A stretch of DNA of 64,000 nucleotides from Desmonostoc muscorum FACHB-395 (GTDB lineage: Bacteria > Cyanobacteriota > Cyanobacteriia > Cyanobacteriales > Nostocaceae). Position 1 is the first letter of the stretch. Each line of letters begins with the position of its first letter. Under the pieces are notes generated by a model. It ran no database searches. It was not told where the DNA came from and saw only the letters and a list, made by a program, of their open reading frames with translations. The stretch is taken from NCBI RefSeq assembly GCF_014698035.1, contig NZ_JACJSF010000026.1:30113-94112 (forward strand), written 5' to 3'. The position numbers were made by a program, and so were the translations under genes. This document shows, one piece after another, positions 23,953-33,903 of this stretch.

Positions 23953-25250
23953 TGAGCAATGGCTTGATCTTGATTGTGGATGATATGCCCACCAATTTGG
24001 AAGTCATTTCCAGCACCTTAGAAGATGCTGGCTTTGAAGTAGCGATCGCTCTGGATGGACTTAGCGCGATCGAACAAGCACAGCTTAATGAGGAACTCGA
24101 TCTGATCTTATTGGATGTGATGATGCCAGGAATTGACGGCTTTGAAACCTGTCAACGCCTCAAAAGCAATCCCGCCACCAGCCATATCCCGATTATTTTT
24201 ATGACTGCACTCTCGGATACCACGAACAAAGTCCGCGCTCTAGAATTGGGAGCCGTAGACTACATCACCAAACCTTTTTCTGAGCAAGAAGTCCTCGCAC
24301 GAGTCAAAACTCAAACCAAGCTATATCGACTCAGCCGTAGCTTAGAACAGCAAGTGGTCGAGCGCACAACCCAACTATCTGAGGCATTGGCAGAACTCAA
24401 GACCTCACAAATCCAACTCGTGCAACGCGAAAAACTATCTGCTTTGGGCAACTTAGTCGCAGGAGTCGCCCATGAAATTAATAATCCCATTGGGTTCTTG
24501 AGCGGCAACATCGAGCCGGCTCTAGAGTATATCAACGATATTTTTGGATTAGTTGACCTTTATCAACAGGAATATCCACAGCCCAGTACTACAATTCAAA
24601 ACGAGATTAAAACCATTGACCTCGATTATATCCGTGAGGATCTTCCTAAACTAGTCGGCTCGATGCGTGAAGGAGTGAGGCGAATTACAGATATTAGCAC
24701 TAGTCTCAGAACCTTTTCTCGTGCTGACACCGAGCGCCCAGTCTTTTGCAACCTTCATGATGGCATTGACAGCACAATTTTAATTTTAAAACATCGTCTG
24801 AAAGCAAATGAAGAACGCCCCGCTATTGATGTGATCACTGATTATGGTGATTTGCCCCAAATTGAATGTTTTCCGGGTCAGTTAAATCAGGTATTTATGA
24901 ATATTTTGGCAAATGCCATTGATGCATTAGAAGACTCGAACAATGGACGCACTTTTAAGGAAATTCAAGCCAATCCTAACCGCATTATCATAAAAACTAG
25001 AGTCAAAGATGACCAAATTCAAGTTGCAATTGCGGATAATGGTATTGGGATGAGCGAACAAGTCAAAGAAAAAATATTTGACCATTTATTTACTACTAAA
25101 GCTGTTGGTCAAGGAACCGGTTTAGGGTTAGCGATCGCTCATCAAATTATCACAGAAAAACATAACGGGTTGCTTTTTGTGAATTCTACACCCGGTAAGG
25201 GAACTGAATTTTTGATTACCATACCGATTCTGGCTGAGATTCGGAGTTAA
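23952..25250 (+). CDS. Receiver-histidine kinase protein
   Basis: A 432-residue soluble protein. Residues 5-120 are a receiver domain with phospho-acceptor Asp55 in LILLDVMMP. A short coiled coil leads to a HisKA-like domain with His174 in GVAHEINNP and a HATPase with GTGLGLAIA near the end. The order receiver-then-kinase is typical of cyanobacterial partner kinases that take phosphate from an upstream hybrid kinase. Its ATG overlaps the stop of the upstream kinase, supporting a direct phosphorelay. No DNA-binding output is encoded next to it. Confidence 0.9.
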   Translation: MSNGLILIVDDMPTNLEVISSTLEDAGFEVAIALDGLSAIEQAQLNEELDLILLDVMMPGIDGFETCQRLKSNPATSHIPIIFMTALSDTTNKVRALELGAVDYITKPFSEQEVLARVKTQTKLYRLSRSLEQQVVERTTQLSEALAELKTSQIQLVQREKLSALGNLVAGVAHEINNPIGFLSGNIEPALEYINDIFGLVDLYQQEYPQPSTTIQNEIKTIDLDYIREDLPKLVGSMREGVRRITDISTSLRTFSRADTERPVFCNLHDGIDSTILILKHRLKANEERPAIDVITDYGDLPQIECFPGQLNQVFMNILANAIDALEDSNNGRTFKEIQANPNRIIIKTRVKDDQIQVAIADNGIGMSEQVKEKIFDHLFTTKAVGQGTGLGLAIAHQIITEKHNGLLFVNSTPGKGTEFLITIPILAEIRS

Positions 25251-25481
25251 AGCAGAGCAAAGGTATATTTATTCTCTGTCACAGAAGGGTAACTCCCAAG
25301 TATTTCTTGAGACAGTAAATCTCCTTGTTAGACTTACACTGATTGCAGGACTCCAAATCAGAGATTTTGAAGTGAGGCTTCAACCCTTACTCACTTCTCT
25401 GCGAGACGCTGCGCGAACAGTCGTTGCAGAGGACAGGAATCAGAATTCCCTCCTGCCTCCTGCCTTTCTTGCTAAAATTGA

Positions 25482-27086
25482 TTAGTTATTGTCATCTTGT
25501 AGCTTTTCGGGCAATTTGCGATCGCTCTGGGGTTGATTATCAGTTGGTGAATTTTGCTTTTCCAATGTTGGTACTACTACAGCAGAGGGATCTGACTGTT
25601 TGGATTGTGTCGGTGGTGCTGCTGGTATAACCACAGAATTTGGTGGAATTATCGGTTGAGGGGAAGCAGAATTCTGATTAGAGGCGGGTGAGTTATTTTG
25701 TGGCAATGGTGCGGGAGAAGCACTACGAGATGACCGGATCGCCCGTAGTTTTTCTACTAGCGAGGGTGTGGGGGAAACGCTAGGTGAAGCTCCAGATTGC
25801 TGCAAATCGCCCCGTTGTGACTCTCCTGTAGGGCTGCTAGGAGTTTCTTCGGGGGAAGAACGGCGATTACGTCGGCGCTGCTTGGAATTAGAAAGAGGTG
25901 TTGATTCTGTTCTTGAGGTGGCGTTAGTCTCTGCACCATTTTCTAAGCTAGGTGCTTTCGCAGCTGGCTGTTGAGTAGGCTGTTCAAAAAGCGGCTTTGT
26001 GGTTGGCTGCGGCTGAGATTTGGGTAAAATGCTAGTGATGCCAAAACCTGCTGTAGCAGCAACCAAGGCTACACCTACACCCATGAGTATTTGAGATGAT
26101 CCCGGTTTTTTTGCCAGTGGATTTTCTTTAGCGATGCCTTGGTTGGGCTGTGCTAACACAGATGGCTTATGAAGGCGATTTTGGCCAGTTTTTCCAAGTA
26201 AAGTTGCAGCTTGTTGGGCAGATATATTGACAGTTGGGACTGCATAAGTTGCTAAGGCTTCCGATGTCATCAGCCCCTCATTTCCAGGTAGGAGTTGTAA
26301 CCACTCAGCAACTGTCGCTGGTCGAAAACGAGACTCCACCGCCATACCACGCATTATTGCCTGATTGACAGCAGCACTCAAGTGTGGTTGCAATTCGCGG
26401 GGAGAAGGCATTTGTTCGCGATCGCGCAATAATGCTGGCATAGGTACTTGTGCTGTCAACAGTGCATACAAAGTAGCGGCTAAACCATAAACATCTGTGG
26501 CGGGTGTGCGCGGCGCTTGCGTCAAATACTGCTCAATTGGAGAATAACCTTCAGAAACCAGACCAGTGTGAGTCTGTCTGACATTGCCATTAAATTCCCT
26601 GGCAATGCCAAAATCAATTAGTACTACTTCTTGTGTTCCTTGACGAAGAATAATATTATCTGGTTTGACATCTCGGTGCAGCAAACCATTGTTATGTACT
26701 ACCTGTAAAGCTGCTCCAATTTGCCGAATGTAATGAATTGCTGTGGCTTCAGGCAAAGTTATTCCTGGTAATACAAATGCGTCTCCCAACGTTTCGCCAC
26801 GAATGTATTCCATTACCATGTAAGGCAGTCCAGCTTCCACAAAAAAGTCACTGACTCGGACTATATTTGGATGAATACACGTAGCTAATCGTCTGGCTTC
26901 ATCTTGGAATTGGCGCTCAAATTTCGCAAAATCAGGATGTTGTCGCAGCCGTTCATTGATGGTTTTCATCACCACCTCCTGGCCCAAGTAGTGATGGGTA
27001 GCTTTAAATGTAATACCAAAGCCACCCCGCCCTATTTCTTGAATTAGGGTATATTTTCCATCTTGCAAAATTGTGCCTGCTAACAT
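25482..27086 (-). CDS. Ser/Thr protein kinase, PknB-like, with extracellular Pro/Ser-rich tail
   Basis: A 534-residue membrane kinase. The kinase domain has the glycine loop GRGGFG (19-24), the ATP lysine in VVMK near 41, HRD at 137-139 and DFG at 158-160. A transmembrane helix lies at about 332-354 ([18 protein letters not shown]). The outer 180 residues are Pro/Ser/Gln-rich and low in complexity, with no PASTA or other sensor motif. It is divergent from another kinase gene at 27504 across a 417-base gap. Confidence 0.92.
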   Translation of the reverse strand: MLAGTILQDGKYTLIQEIGRGGFGITFKATHHYLGQEVVMKTINERLRQHPDFAKFERQFQDEARRLATCIHPNIVRVSDFFVEAGLPYMVMEYIRGETLGDAFVLPGITLPEATAIHYIRQIGAALQVVHNNGLLHRDVKPDNIILRQGTQEVVLIDFGIAREFNGNVRQTHTGLVSEGYSPIEQYLTQAPRTPATDVYGLAATLYALLTAQVPMPALLRDREQMPSPRELQPHLSAAVNQAIMRGMAVESRFRPATVAEWLQLLPGNEGLMTSEALATYAVPTVNISAQQAATLLGKTGQNRLHKPSVLAQPNQGIAKENPLAKKPGSSQILMGVGVALVAATAGFGITSILPKSQPQPTTKPLFEQPTQQPAAKAPSLENGAETNATSRTESTPLSNSKQRRRNRRSSPEETPSSPTGESQRGDLQQSGASPSVSPTPSLVEKLRAIRSSRSASPAPLPQNNSPASNQNSASPQPIIPPNSVVIPAAPPTQSKQSDPSAVVVPTLEKQNSPTDNQPQSDRKLPEKLQDDNN

Positions 27087-27503
27087 AAAGAGTCCTGAAT
27101 CCTGAGTGAGCAGATAAATAGCGAGTCCTGAGTCTTGAGGAATTTCTATTTCTAAAATTTTTCCGTATTTTTTATGAGGCAGGGTTTATTACCTGTCTAT
27201 TTTACGGGATGATTTAGTTGTCGGAACTCCCTAAGCGAGAAAACCTCCCCACCTCACAAAAGTTTTATCTTTTTCAGATGATAACGCGGGAGTAAAGAAA
27301 TTCTGAAGTAGGAAAAAGACTTAAGCTATCTGCTACATCCGTAATGTCAAGGAGAAAATACGACTTGACGCGCTAGTTGCTACAACATAGTTTCTTAATT
27401 GACGCTTTAATTTCGTCCTAATTCAGGACATAAGTAATCTTACAGTAGGTCAGAAGCAAGCAGGAAAGCTATAAAAGCGATAAAGCTTTGGAGTCACTAA
27501 CAA
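27087..27503. promoter_or_regulatory. Divergent region between two Ser/Thr kinase genes
   Basis: No gene is seen in this 417-base gap. It must carry the two promoters. Short sequences GTCAAGGAGAAAATACGACTTGAC near 27346-27370 (given here in parts: GTCAAGG, then CTTGAC) form a loose inverted pair. Nothing else stands out. Confidence 0.4.
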
Positions 27504-28892
27504 ATGACAAATCATGAATCGCCAGATTTTAACCAAGAAATCCTGTTGGAAAGGTATCAAGTGCAACAGGAACTAAGCAAAAAAGCCGGACGGCGATCGC
27601 TGCTAGCTCGTGACTTACAAACTCAAGAATTAGTAGTAGTCAAAATACTAACCTTTGGTAATGAGTTTGAATGGAACGACCTCAAGCTGTTTGAGCGCGA
27701 AGCTGAAACTCTCAAAGCACTCTCCCACCCAGCTATTCCCCACTACCTTGACTACTTTGAGCTAGATTCACCCAACAGTAGAGGATTTGCACTCGTACAA
27801 AGTTATATTCCAGCCCAATCTCTAGAAGCACAACTCAAAGCTGGGCGTAGTTTCAGTGAAGAAGAAGTTAAAGAACTAGCAAAAGCCATTCTAGAAATTA
27901 TCAAATATTTGCATGGTCGTCAACCGGCCGTAATTCATCGTGATATAAAACCAAGTAATATTCTATTAACAAATCGCTCTGCTAATAGTGTGGGTGAAGT
28001 CTACTTAGTAGATTTTGGTTCAGTGCAAACCATCGCCAGAACAAGCAGCACTATGACAGTTGTGGGAAGTTACGGCTATATGCCACCAGAACAATTTAAT
28101 GGTAGAGCTACCTGCGCTTCTGACCTTTACAGTTTGGGAGCAACTTTAATTTATTTAGTAACAGGTCAGCATCCAGGCGATTTACCACAAACAGACCTAC
28201 GAATTGAATTTGAACAGGCTGCTAATATTAGTCTTGGTTTTAGCAGTTGGTTAAGGCAGATGACAGAACCTATTATGAGTCAACGCTTGCCTTCCACTGA
28301 AGATGCTATGCGAACCTTAGAGGAAGGAGAAGAGGATAATCAGAGTCAGCTTAGGGGAAGGGCAATTAATTCAATTCCTAAAAAACCTCTTGGTAGTAAA
28401 ATTTTGTTGAAGAAGAATGCTAGTTTTATAGATATCATCATTCCAGGGGCAGGATTATTATCTATTCAAACACTTACATTTATAATTCTCTACTTTTTTA
28501 TACTTTTTATGATGGGTATTCCGCTTTTAGGAGGTGATGGGAGTAGTTTACTTAGAGGTATTTTAGTAATTTCCCCAGTAGCTTTTATTCTGATTTGTAT
28601 ATGTGTATTTGGGCGAAAGCGACTTTACATAAATCGGCAACAGATTTATTTGATTTATAAAATATTTAAGCTTGAGCGTCACAATCCGCTTCCAAGTTCT
28701 AGACAAGAGATTCTACGTTTAGATATAAACAAAAGTGATTTCAATAAATATTATTTAACGATATGGGCTGGTATAAAAAAATATGTAATTTCCAGTAATG
28801 AACTCGATATTTTTACTGTAACTCTTTTGGAACTTGATTGGCTAGCTCATGAACTTAGCGATTGGCTAGGCTTACCAATTACAAAAAAGTAA
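27504..28892 (+). CDS. Ser/Thr protein kinase with C-terminal membrane segments
   Basis: A 462-residue kinase. The ATP lysine is in VVVKILT near 47, HRD at 145-147 (IHRDIKPSNILL) and DFG at 170-172 (VDFGSVQT). The glycine loop is degenerate (KKAGRRSLLA). After the kinase domain come two hydrophobic segments (about 318-345 and 351-368), then a C-terminal soluble domain of about 90 residues. FGS instead of FGI after DFG is common in cyanobacterial kinases of this subgroup. Activity is plausible as the catalytic residues are present. Confidence 0.88.
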   Translation: MTNHESPDFNQEILLERYQVQQELSKKAGRRSLLARDLQTQELVVVKILTFGNEFEWNDLKLFEREAETLKALSHPAIPHYLDYFELDSPNSRGFALVQSYIPAQSLEAQLKAGRSFSEEEVKELAKAILEIIKYLHGRQPAVIHRDIKPSNILLTNRSANSVGEVYLVDFGSVQTIARTSSTMTVVGSYGYMPPEQFNGRATCASDLYSLGATLIYLVTGQHPGDLPQTDLRIEFEQAANISLGFSSWLRQMTEPIMSQRLPSTEDAMRTLEEGEEDNQSQLRGRAINSIPKKPLGSKILLKKNASFIDIIIPGAGLLSIQTLTFIILYFFILFMMGIPLLGGDGSSLLRGILVISPVAFILICICVFGRKRLYINRQQIYLIYKIFKLERHNPLPSSRQEILRLDINKSDFNKYYLTIWAGIKKYVISSNELDIFTVTLLELDWLAHELSDWLGLPITKK

Positions 28893-28943
28893 ACTTTGTA
28901 GAGTAATGTGCTTACTTTTACTGTTCAGTCTCTTCATCATTAA

Positions 28944-30272
28944 TCACAAACTAAATTCGGCTGCGCTATCCTCATCTGCAACTGCATTCTTACCCATAGC
29001 AGTAGGTTTAAATTTAGAGCCATGAATTAATTCAGCAAACACAATTCCTGGATTTTGGTGAAGAATATTCAGCACACTCATAAAATCTCGCACAATTTCT
29101 CCTGGTGTCAGTAATGCTTCTGCACCCAAGCGATTAATAATTTCTTGCACAAACTCCTTTAACTCAATATTTTTCAAAGTCTGTTCATACCCAAAATTGA
29201 GTGCATGAATCTCAGCTAAACGTTGTAAAAGGGTCAATATTTCTGCTTCACTCAACGGATTTAGCCGAATCACTGGCCCTGAATTTTCTTGAACATTAGC
29301 TTGGGCAACAAAACGACTTTCTTTTGTGCGTCTTTGCCAAGCTTGGTCTGCAAAAAGTCCGCGTTTGGGGTCTTCTAAAAATTTAGTTGTTCCACCAACA
29401 ACAATGCCAAGATGTTCAGCTTTGCACTGCATAGTGTCGTTAAACATTGCCAGGAGTCGATTATAATTTTTTTCCCGCGTTACCGTAGTAGATATTTGAT
29501 ATAGATGTACGGCTTCATCAACTAAAATTAATAGTCCTTTATAACCAATTTCAGCGACAAATTTCGCAAACAGTTTTATATAGTCATACCAACTATCATC
29601 ATCAATAATGACGCGAACTCCTAAAGCTGCTTTCGCCTCAATTTTAGTAGTAAATTCTCCGCGCAGCCAGCGCATCGCCGCATTTTTTAAATTATCATCA
29701 TCCATTCGGTAGCCACGCCAATAAGCGATAATCACGCTACCAAAATCAAAACCGTGAACTAAATCTTCAATATACTGAACTACTTCCCTAATTTTTGATT
29801 CAACTTTGTCATCAAAACCATCTTCATTGGGACGCATTTCAGTTTCTTTAACCACTTCTTGTTGAATTTTATTAATCCATCCTTCTAAAATCGAGACTAA
29901 AGCACCACCATCAGGGCGAGTTTTTGTAGCTAGGTGGCTCATTAATTCTCTATAAGTCGCTACACCTTCATTATTGCTCCCAGCTAATCGGCGTTCTGGG
30001 GATAAATCAGCATCCGCTACTACAAAACCTTGCTCCATAGCGCGGTTGCGAAGTAGTTGCAATAAAAAGCTTTTCCCGGAACCGTAGTTACCAATTATGA
30101 AGCGAAATGCTGCTACACCTTCTGCAATATCATCAAGATTTTGTAATAGGCTTTTTAGTTCTTTTTCTCGACCTACTGCGATATATTCAACTCCTACTCT
30201 TGGCACTACCCCCGCACCAAGGGAATTGATTAAACCAGTGGAGATTTTTTTCGAGATTTTGAGCTTTGCCAT
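28944..30272 (-). CDS. BrxC/BrxD-type (DUF2791) ATP-binding protein
   Basis: A 442-residue P-loop ATPase. Walker A is GNYGSGKS (61-68) and Walker B is LLILVDEA (247-254). The start of the protein (VPRVGVEYIAVGREKELKSL) and the segment VVADADLSPERRL match the DUF2791/BrxD-like family. Members occur in BREX phage-defence systems and in TerB-linked DNA-processing operons. Here it follows, 96 bases on, a coiled-coil TerB-C-like protein, but no helicase, methyltransferase or PglZ is seen. A defence or DNA-repair role is inference. Confidence 0.8.
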   Translation of the reverse strand: MAKLKISKKISTGLINSLGAGVVPRVGVEYIAVGREKELKSLLQNLDDIAEGVAAFRFIIGNYGSGKSFLLQLLRNRAMEQGFVVADADLSPERRLAGSNNEGVATYRELMSHLATKTRPDGGALVSILEGWINKIQQEVVKETEMRPNEDGFDDKVESKIREVVQYIEDLVHGFDFGSVIIAYWRGYRMDDDNLKNAAMRWLRGEFTTKIEAKAALGVRVIIDDDSWYDYIKLFAKFVAEIGYKGLLILVDEAVHLYQISTTVTREKNYNRLLAMFNDTMQCKAEHLGIVVGGTTKFLEDPKRGLFADQAWQRRTKESRFVAQANVQENSGPVIRLNPLSEAEILTLLQRLAEIHALNFGYEQTLKNIELKEFVQEIINRLGAEALLTPGEIVRDFMSVLNILHQNPGIVFAELIHGSKFKPTAMGKNAVADEDSAAEFSL

Positions 30273-30368
30273 GTATTACACTTCTTTTTATTCTAAACGC
30301 ATAAGCACGCAGTAAATAGGTAAGGTACATATTCACCTTACTACTAACCTGACGACGGCAATAATATT

Positions 30369-31706
30369 TTAATTTGGCGACGCATGTCTAGCCATGAGAC
30401 TTTCATGCGTTGCGATCATTTTTTTGACATGGGTAATATGCTCATGATAAACTTCTGGAATTTCCGAATCTGAGTTAATTATTAATTCCCCAATAGTATC
30501 ATTTGCCCGTTCATTTATAGAATCGATTAAAAGATTCGGCATAGTGATATTTGCTTCGGCAATTTTTTTAATAGCAGCCTTGGGATTATCTTGCTCAACT
30601 ATCGCTTTTAATACTTGTAGTTCGTATTCTGGAAGATTTTCTAAAAAATGAGTCCATTCTTCAGGTATATTCTCTGATGTATCAATTTCCGATTTATTTA
30701 TGACTGCTGTAGTTTCCATTATTTCAGAAAAAGGAAACAATTCAGTATCATCTTCTTGGAAATTATCAGCTAAAGGTTCTTGATTAAATGTTTCTAGTTG
30801 TTGGAGTAATTCCCATACTTGATTTTGCAATGAATCTCGTTCTTCTTGCAATAAGGAAATTTGCCCTTGCAACTGCTGTAATTCGGCTTTGTGTTCTGCT
30901 AGTTGGGTTTGTGAAGAATGTAGGATAGCTTGAATATTTTCTCTTTCGGTTTTTGTCGCTACCAGCAACTGATTTTTTTGGGTTGTCTCAACTTCTAACT
31001 CTTGAATTGCAATTCGCAGTTCGTATAGTTTTTCTTCTAATTGGGGTTTGAGTCTGCCTAAAAGAGTTAAATTACTTTCAACTTCTTGTTTCTCTTGCTG
31101 GAGTTCTGAAATTTGGCTTTGCAATTGCGTGATTTCAGCACGAGATACATTACAATTCGACTCTAGACGACGCTTTTCTGCTGTAAGTATAGAAAAAGCA
31201 TTATTCAATTCTGTTTGATTTTTCTGCAAGTTATTAATTTCAATTTGCAGAGTATTTATTTCAGTTTCTAGCTGTTTTTTTTGTCCGGTAAATGTTCTTA
31301 ATTCTCGATGCAAACTATCTCTTTGGTTACGGCTTTCTGTAACTTGATTTTGCAGTTGCTGTGACTCTGCATATAATAAATTATGATGTTGTTCGATTTG
31401 ATTTATTTCTCTGACAACGCGAGCTTTCAACCCCTCCATTTCTTTAATTCGTTTGCGGAGAGAACCTAAAACAAACATTTCATAATTTCTCCGCCGCTTA
31501 TCTACAAATAATGCTGTTGTATAGATAGTAGCGGCAGTAATTAAACCTGTGAGAAAAGCTTTATTAAAATCCCAGCTTGGGACGAGACTAAGACCAAAAC
31601 TCACACTAAAGGCAACTATTCCTAGTATAAATCGATTGCTGATCGTTACTGATTGCATATTGCTCGTTTTTAGCGTAGTGAAATTATCAGAATAAGTAAG
31701 TTTCAT
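30369..31706 (-). CDS. Membrane coiled-coil protein with TerB-C-like domain
   Basis: A 445-residue protein. Two hydrophobic segments (about 26-44 and 50-68) anchor it, and a long coiled coil spans about 85-310. The last 120 residues (WTHFLENLPEYELQVLKAI, then LIDSINERANDTIGELII) match the TerB-C domain pattern, with INE.A.D.IG. TerB-C proteins are known beside DUF2791 ATPases and helicases in predicted stress-response operons. The BrxD-like gene follows on the same strand, supporting such a pair. An internal ATG (MQSVTISN, 31658) could be the real start. Confidence 0.7.
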   Translation of the reverse strand: MKLTYSDNFTTLKTSNMQSVTISNRFILGIVAFSVSFGLSLVPSWDFNKAFLTGLITAATIYTTALFVDKRRRNYEMFVLGSLRKRIKEMEGLKARVVREINQIEQHHNLLYAESQQLQNQVTESRNQRDSLHRELRTFTGQKKQLETEINTLQIEINNLQKNQTELNNAFSILTAEKRRLESNCNVSRAEITQLQSQISELQQEKQEVESNLTLLGRLKPQLEEKLYELRIAIQELEVETTQKNQLLVATKTERENIQAILHSSQTQLAEHKAELQQLQGQISLLQEERDSLQNQVWELLQQLETFNQEPLADNFQEDDTELFPFSEIMETTAVINKSEIDTSENIPEEWTHFLENLPEYELQVLKAIVEQDNPKAAIKKIAEANITMPNLLIDSINERANDTIGELIINSDSEIPEVYHEHITHVKKMIATHESLMARHASPN

Positions 31707-31959
31707 ACTAATTCGTAATACTCGCCATTGGCGTAGCGTCTTGTAGAGAAGGCGAGAAGCAAGCTACGTAATTCGTAATTACATTCGCGTATCTGCCAAT
31801 GTAATTACGAATTAGAATACACAGGTAATTCTGTTTGGTTAAATAAGGCATTCTTCCAAAGTTTTGTATCATAGTAGTTATGAAATATGTAGTTTTAGTT
31901 ACTGGTGCATCATATTGTTATGTAACTAACAAAAATTTTTAATCATCAATAAATTAATT
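31707..31959. repeat. Dispersed inverted repeat rich in CGTAATTCG
   Basis: Positions about 31708-31815 contain ACTAATTCGTAAT, GGCGTAGCG, CTACGTAATTCGTAATTAC and ATGTAATTACGAATTAG. A shorter relative of this unit lies at 61434-61500. The unit is a typical dispersed cyanobacterial intergenic repeat and no gene is seen. Confidence 0.6.
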
Positions 31960-33318
31960 TTAATCAGAAGTATTGGATGTATTGTTATTTGCAGAAAAAA
32001 GTCTTAAATCTGCTTTTAAAAAATCAACAAACTGCCGTGCTGTGCGTCCAGAACGACCGTTGTGGCGAGTTGCCCACTGTAATGCTTGAAATTCCAAATC
32101 TTCTTGGGTAATATTAATTTCAGCTTGTGCTGCTAGATGTTGTACTATCTTCAAATAAGTTTTCTGATCGGCTGGTTCAAAGGTCAAGGTTAAACCAAAG
32201 CGATCGCTAAATGAAAGCTTCTCCTGCATCGTATCCCAAGCATGGACTTCCTCATTATCCTTGGGGGTAGGTCGATCCACAAAGAACTCCCGAATCAGAT
32301 GGCGGCGATTGGAAGTAGCATACACAACTACATTTTGCGGCCGCGCGGTTAAATTACCTTCTAAAACTACCTTGAGCGCTTTAAAGGCATCATCATCTTC
32401 TTCAAAGGAAAGATCGTCGACAAAGATAATAAATTTTTGTGACACTCCTCGTAAATGTTCCACAATTTCTGGTAATTCTTTTAAATCAGATTTTGTCACT
32501 TCCAATAAGCGGAGACTACGCTCGCTATATTCATTTAACAAAGATTTCACTAAAGAAGATTTGCCAGAACCACGACTACCGTAAAGTAATACATGAAGTG
32601 CCATCTCTCCTGATAATAAAAACTCTGTATTTTTTAACAAAGCATCTTTTTGAGACTCGTAACCTACAAGCGCACTCAACTTAACCGGATCAGAATATCG
32701 GATACCGATAAATTGCCCAGTTTGCCAACGTAAAGCGCGATATTCTGCAAATAAACCAGAGCCACATTGCCGATAATAAGCCGCCAACTCTTCTACAGCA
32801 TCACCCCAATTGTCTAAGTCTTGTAAATATGTAGCGAACTTTGTCTCTACTCCTACGAATTCTTGCTCTTTATACCACACTACCGGCGAAATCGGCATGT
32901 GAGCTACGCTTTGTATCCACTCACTCAAAGAGGCGCTGCTACATTCATAGAGACTTTGTAATATTTGTAAATCATGCTGCACTGCTGCTACTAAAGCTGG
33001 GGGTAATTCTTCAAATTCTTTCACTTGGGCCAGTTTTGTAAAAGGATTATTAGAGAAAAGAAGTTGAGTAATTAAATAGTCTTCCCAGTTTTGATTTTTA
33101 GCAGCTAAAGCGTGGAAGTAACGACCGTAGGCTTGGAGACAACCCCGTGCATCAGAGTCAGTGTAACGTATAGCTTGCAACAGTTCCAGAAATGCTATCC
33201 CCACTTCGCCTTGAAGAACAGACTGGTACAGTAAAAGTGAGGCCGCTTGACGCTGGAGATATTGGACTTTTGTATATGAGGTAGTACTTGTTATTGGCAT
33301 CGCTTGATTATCCATCAA
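31960..33318 (-). CDS. DUF815-family AAA ATPase
   Basis: A 452-residue protein. A helical N-terminal half precedes a DUF815-type AAA domain. Walker A is GSRGSGKS near 245, with LHVLLYG before it. Walker B is FIIFVDDLSFEEDD, where the Asp-rich end after DD is characteristic. VVYATSNRRHLIREFF is the sensor region, followed by RFGLTLTF. Function is unknown in cyanobacteria; it resembles clamp-loader-like or dynein-like AAA proteins. It lies upstream of the TerB-C and BrxD-like genes but with a repeat-filled gap of 253 bases, so co-transcription is uncertain. Confidence 0.88.
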   Translation of the reverse strand: MMDNQAMPITSTTSYTKVQYLQRQAASLLLYQSVLQGEVGIAFLELLQAIRYTDSDARGCLQAYGRYFHALAAKNQNWEDYLITQLLFSNNPFTKLAQVKEFEELPPALVAAVQHDLQILQSLYECSSASLSEWIQSVAHMPISPVVWYKEQEFVGVETKFATYLQDLDNWGDAVEELAAYYRQCGSGLFAEYRALRWQTGQFIGIRYSDPVKLSALVGYESQKDALLKNTEFLLSGEMALHVLLYGSRGSGKSSLVKSLLNEYSERSLRLLEVTKSDLKELPEIVEHLRGVSQKFIIFVDDLSFEEDDDAFKALKVVLEGNLTARPQNVVVYATSNRRHLIREFFVDRPTPKDNEEVHAWDTMQEKLSFSDRFGLTLTFEPADQKTYLKIVQHLAAQAEINITQEDLEFQALQWATRHNGRSGRTARQFVDFLKADLRLFSANNNTSNTSD

Positions 33319-33402
33319 TCAACTGTGTGGTATAGCTATTTAGCTATGGTAAATTGTCGGCTGACCTTGGCAGTAAAGTCAAAATCTACAGATGTATTAA
33401 CA

Positions 33403-33723
33403 ATGAATTTAAGTATAATTGCTGCTTTTGCCTACGGCATATTAGCGATCGCTGGTGGCATTATTGGCTATACTCAGGCTAGAAGTAAGGTTTCACTGGT
33501 AAGTGGTAGTATTAGCGGTTTATTACTAATACTCGCTGCTTACTTTCAACTCCAAGGGCAAACCTGGGGTTCGATTTTAGCAGTGTTAGTTACTGCTGTT
33601 TTAGTTGTAGTCTTTGCAGTTCGACTAGCTAAAACACGTAAGTTTATGCCGGCGGGATTAATGACGATTTTGGGGATGGTGGCATTGGCGGTGATGGTGA
33701 ATCAAATAGTGGCTTTAAAGTAG
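33403..33723 (+). CDS. TMEM14-like small membrane protein
   Basis: Start ATG at 33403 is preferred over 33304 since the longer frame overlaps the divergent DUF815 start and has no hydrophobic sense. The 106-residue product (MNLSIIAAFAYGILAIAGG, then GSISGLLLILAAYFQLQG) has four hydrophobic segments and matches TMEM14/UPF0136 proteins, whose signature is a Gly-rich first segment and SLVSGSISGLLL. Plant relatives export fatty acids from chloroplasts; the cyanobacterial role is unknown. Confidence 0.8.
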   Translation: MNLSIIAAFAYGILAIAGGIIGYTQARSKVSLVSGSISGLLLILAAYFQLQGQTWGSILAVLVTAVLVVVFAVRLAKTRKFMPAGLMTILGMVALAVMVNQIVALK

Positions 33724-33784
33724 TATCAGTCTCCAAGCAATAACCAACTTCTTGTTTTTATCCTTACGGTGTACACACAAGTTG

Positions 33785-33875
33785 AATTACCCCCCTTAAT
33801 CCCCCCTGTAAAGGGGGGAAATAAGAGATTCTAGTTCCCTCCCCTTTACAAGGGGAGGGTTAGGGTGGGGTAATT
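33785..33875. repeat. Imperfect inverted repeat with CCCCCC/GGGGGG arms
   Basis: AATTACCCCCCTTAATCCCC near 33785 pairs with GGGTTAGGGTGGGGTAATT at the right end, forming arms of about 36 bases around an AAATAAGAGATTC loop. It has the GC-rich pattern of many Nostoc intergenic repeats. The left side is joined to a GTGTACACACAA end at about 33770. Confidence 0.6.
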
Positions 33876-33903
33876 CGAGGACTGGTAGTGATTCGATAAG
33901 GAT

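Noticed and set aside
28944..30272. A full BREX defence system
   Set aside because: No PglX methyltransferase, PglZ phosphatase, BrxA, BrxB or BrxL gene is next to the ATPase.
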